The translations under genes and the position numbers were made by a program. A stretch of 7,820 nt of DNA from Actinomycetes bacterium (GTDB lineage Bacteria; Actinomycetota; Actinomycetes; Actinomycetales; Cellulomonadaceae). The number at the start of each line of letters is the position of its first letter. The first letter of the stretch is position 1. A model generated the notes under the pieces. It was not told where the DNA came from. It did no database searches and worked only from the letters and a program-made list of their open reading frames with translations. The DNA lies in contig JAEXPS010000214.1 of NCBI GenBank assembly GCA_023438885.1, forward strand, positions 1 to 7,820, written 5' to 3'. Of the stretch, positions 6,549 through 7,820 are shown piece after piece.

Positions 6549-6721
6549 ACCGCCTCCACCCAGCGCACCGTGAACACTGCCGTGAGTCGAGGCCGGCGAC
6601 GACGGACCGCTCGTCGCGTCCCGGCGCCCGACAGCGCCCGCCGACCTCTGCGCTCGACCGTCGCGCCGGCCGAGGCGGTCCGCTCCCTTGCCGCACGCAG
6701 AGGCGGCTCCGGGAAGCACGA

Positions 6722-6747
6722 GAGCCCGATCCATCAGGACCGGGCTC
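6722..6747 (-). terminator. Strong stem-loop after the zinc/HTH gene, terminator-like
   Basis: The outer arms GAGCCCG (6722-6728) and CGGGCTC (6741-6747) pair perfectly over 7 bases. After one mismatch, TCC and GGA pair for 3 more, leaving an ATCA loop. The structure lies about 45 bases after the zinc/HTH stop. No real T run follows on the minus strand (TCGTGCTT), so it fits the U-poor stem-loops common after actinobacterial genes rather than a classical terminator. It could instead act on the mRNA as a stability or processing element. Confidence 0.5.
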
Positions 6748-6749
6748 CA

Positions 6750-6764
6750 GAGCCTCTTCGGCTC
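6750..6764 (-). repeat. Second small stem-loop next to the terminator-like hairpin
   Basis: GAGCC (6750-6754) and GGCTC (6760-6764) form a perfect 5-base stem with a 5-base loop. It sits 2 bases from the larger hairpin and its arms share the GAGCC/GGCTC sequence, so alternative pairings between the two are possible. Confidence 0.45.
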
Positions 6765-6774
6765 ACTGTGACGA

Positions 6775-6784
6775 ACCATATGGT
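6775..6784. promoter_or_regulatory. AT-rich perfect palindrome, possible operator
   Basis: ACCATATGGT is a perfect 10-base palindrome flanked by GTGAC/GTCAC elements, in a very GC-rich neighbourhood. On the minus strand a TTGACA (6796-6791) overlaps the stop of the zinc/HTH gene just upstream. No good -10 box is found 16-19 bases downstream of it, so a promoter is only suggested. Palindrome and AT-rich island together look more like a protein-binding site. Confidence 0.35.
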
Positions 6785-6792
6785 CACTCGTG

Positions 6793-7752
6793 TCAAGCAT
6801 GTGGGATCTCCGCCGCGTCGCGGCGTGTCGCGCGCCGCTTCGGCGGTGGTGCGACGTGGCCAAGCCGAGCTGCGCAGCGCCACACGTCCTCGAGCCGGAA
6901 CAGTGACCGCCCCTCGCTCGACGACGCTGCCCGAACGACCAGGCCGTGGCGAGCCCACCGCGTCACCGTCCGCGCCGTCGCGCGCTCCATCCCGAGCGCG
7001 TGCAGCGCGAGCGCGGCCTGGGCCGACGTCAGCAGCTGCGGGCGTGCGGCCTTCAGCAGCGACGCACGCGCAAGCGTCGCGTCGTAGAGCGCGCCGCACT
7101 GCCGGCACTCGACCTGTTCGACGCCGGCGGCCGCGTACAGCGGACGATCGCACGGCGCGTTGTCGAAGGTCCCCGTGCACCAGCCGTAGAACGCCCGGTC
7201 CGCCGACGGGTGCTCCACGACACGACGAGCCGACCGCACCGCCTCGATGATCGCCAGCACCCGCTCCGGGGCGTCGGCCCGAGAGCGAAGCCAAGCCAGC
7301 TGCCCCAGCAGCACAGCCGACAACGGCACCAGCGCCCGCGGCGTCGGGTGCAGCCCACGGATCGCCGCGATCGAGCGGACCTGCTCGTCGAGCACCCGCA
7401 GTAGCTCGTCGCGCGCCCGCACCGCCTCCGGCACCAGCGGCAGCCGCGAGTCGGCCGAGCGAACAACAGGACCCGGCGAGCCGAACCGCAACGCACCACG
7501 CACCGCCGCCTCGAGCGCGGCCGCCAGCCCGGGCACGATCCGCCCGCCGTCGACCGCGCGGCGCACCGAGGGCCGGTCGCCGAGACGCGCCGCTGGCGTC
7601 ATGACGAGCGACGGCGCCTCGACCGTCGAGCCGATCCCACGCAGCATCCCGCGCAGCCGGCCCAAGCACCCCGGGCACACCGTCTCCCCGATCACCGAGT
7701 CCAGCTGCCGCTCCTCACACACCGGGCACAGCTCCAGGTCCTCCCCGCTCAC
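6793..7752 (-). CDS. Zinc-motif protein with C-terminal MerR-like helix-turn-helix
   Basis: The 319-residue product begins with a four-cysteine knuckle, C9-x2-C12 and C26-x2-C29. The middle (about 60-185) is helical and Arg/Ala/Leu-rich without a recognised fold. A second cysteine cluster follows (C192, C201, C216-x2-C219), probably another zinc site. Residues about 241-297 (LTSAQAALALHALGMERATA, TVTRWARHGLVVRA, LFRLEDVWR) follow the MerR/HTH_17 pattern of helix-turn-helix plus a small wing. I infer a sequence-specific DNA- or RNA-binding regulator. GTG 7752 is the only usable start, since a TAA interrupts this frame 27 bases upstream. The gene ends just before the palindrome and hairpins, so it may act on a nearby site or be autoregulated. 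Its target is unknown. Confidence 0.75.
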   Translation of the reverse strand: MSGEDLELCPVCEERQLDSVIGETVCPGCLGRLRGMLRGIGSTVEAPSLVMTPAARLGDRPSVRRAVDGGRIVPGLAAALEAAVRGALRFGSPGPVVRSADSRLPLVPEAVRARDELLRVLDEQVRSIAAIRGLHPTPRALVPLSAVLLGQLAWLRSRADAPERVLAIIEAVRSARRVVEHPSADRAFYGWCTGTFDNAPCDRPLYAAAGVEQVECRQCGALYDATLARASLLKAARPQLLTSAQAALALHALGMERATARTVTRWARHGLVVRAASSSEGRSLFRLEDVWRCAARLGHVAPPPKRRATRRDAAEIPHA

Positions 7753-7779
7753 CGAGGACCACCCCGGCGGCCACGGCGC

Positions 7780-7820
7780 TTACGGCGACGTCGACCAGTA
7801 CCCGAGCCAGACCCGCCCCC
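7780..7820 (-). CDS. C-terminal end of an unidentified upstream gene (partial)
   Basis: The frame ending in TAA at 7782-7780 encodes GRVWLGYWSTSP before the window edge. All 12 complete codons end in G or C, as in the other genes here, while the competing frame ending at 7749 has many T-ending codons. Too little is visible to assign a function. It ends 27 bases before the zinc/HTH start, so it probably belongs to the same transcription unit. Confidence 0.45.
   Translation of the reverse strand, partial: GRVWLGYWSTSP

Larger units (their letters stand above)
6549..6792 (-). other. 244-base non-coding gap with hairpins and palindrome
   Basis: This stretch separates the zinc/HTH gene from the HNH gene. 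Frames crossing it show weaker third-position GC bias than the flanking genes (about 73% in the frame leading into HNH). The half nearest the zinc/HTH gene contains two adjacent stem-loops and an AT-rich palindrome, listed separately. In the rest (about 6560-6720) I see no repeat, RNA gene or clear promoter. Confidence 0.5.

Noticed and set aside
6259..6696. N-terminal extension of the kinase frame on the minus strand
   Set aside because: The extension overlaps the HNH gene in another frame and is Arg/Gly/Ala low complexity; the natural kinase start is GTG 6258 just before the first strand and Walker A.
5454..7250. 598-residue plus-strand open frame
   Set aside because: It runs antisense to the TerL-like, kinase, HNH and zinc/HTH genes. 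The product is Arg/Pro/Ser-rich low complexity without domains, as expected of a shadow frame in high-GC DNA.
7749..7820. Arg/Gly-rich C-terminal tail whose TGA overlaps the zinc/HTH start as GTGA
   Set aside because: Although this overlap type recurs here, nearly half of its codons end in T or A, unlike other genes. The competing frame ending at 7780 has G or C at all 12 third positions.
1..7820. tRNA genes, CRISPR arrays, insertion sequences or att sites
   Set aside because: I saw no cloverleaf-like segment, no regularly spaced direct repeats, no transposase core and no integrase or long direct repeat in the window.

Overview
The window is very GC-rich, with coding sequence heavily biased to G or C at third codon positions. 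Every supportable gene lies on the minus strand. Gene order and protein motifs identify the DNA-packaging and head-assembly module of a tailed phage or prophage of a high-GC actinobacterium, most likely a siphovirus. The sequence alone does not give host genus, nor whether this is a free phage or an integrated prophage; no integrase or att site is visible.

In transcription order (right to left), the right-hand block starts with the last codons of an unidentified gene (7780-7820). It continues with a two-zinc-motif, helix-turn-helix protein (6793-7752), a 244-base gap with strong hairpins and an AT-rich palindrome, an HNH endonuclease (6255-6548) and a small P-loop kinase-like protein (5830-6258). 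A 185-base gap rich in CCCGGG palindromes follows. The left-hand block is a tightly packed late operon. It encodes a 160-residue protein resembling pieces of a terminase ATPase (5162-5644), a helix-turn-helix protein similar to the IS21 transposase N-terminus (4786-5169), terminase small subunit (4145-4789), terminase large subunit (2413-4200), portal (922-2397) and a ClpP-type head maturation protease (940 leftward, cut by the window edge).

The genes fit one task. HNH and terminase proteins recognise, cut and pump DNA through the portal into a prohead, and the ClpP-like protease matures that prohead. The protease tail carries a well-spaced internal ribosome-binding site and ATG, suggesting a nested scaffolding protein. 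Junctions are tight, with overlaps of 4, 4, 8, 19 and 56 bases, which implies translational coupling. Seven of the nine gene starts appear to be GTG.

The least ordinary items are the terminase-look-alike next to the true large subunit, the nested start in the protease, the hairpin and palindrome cluster at 6722-6796, and the IS21-like DNA-binding protein. The plus-strand open frames, some very long, are shadows of the minus-strand genes.
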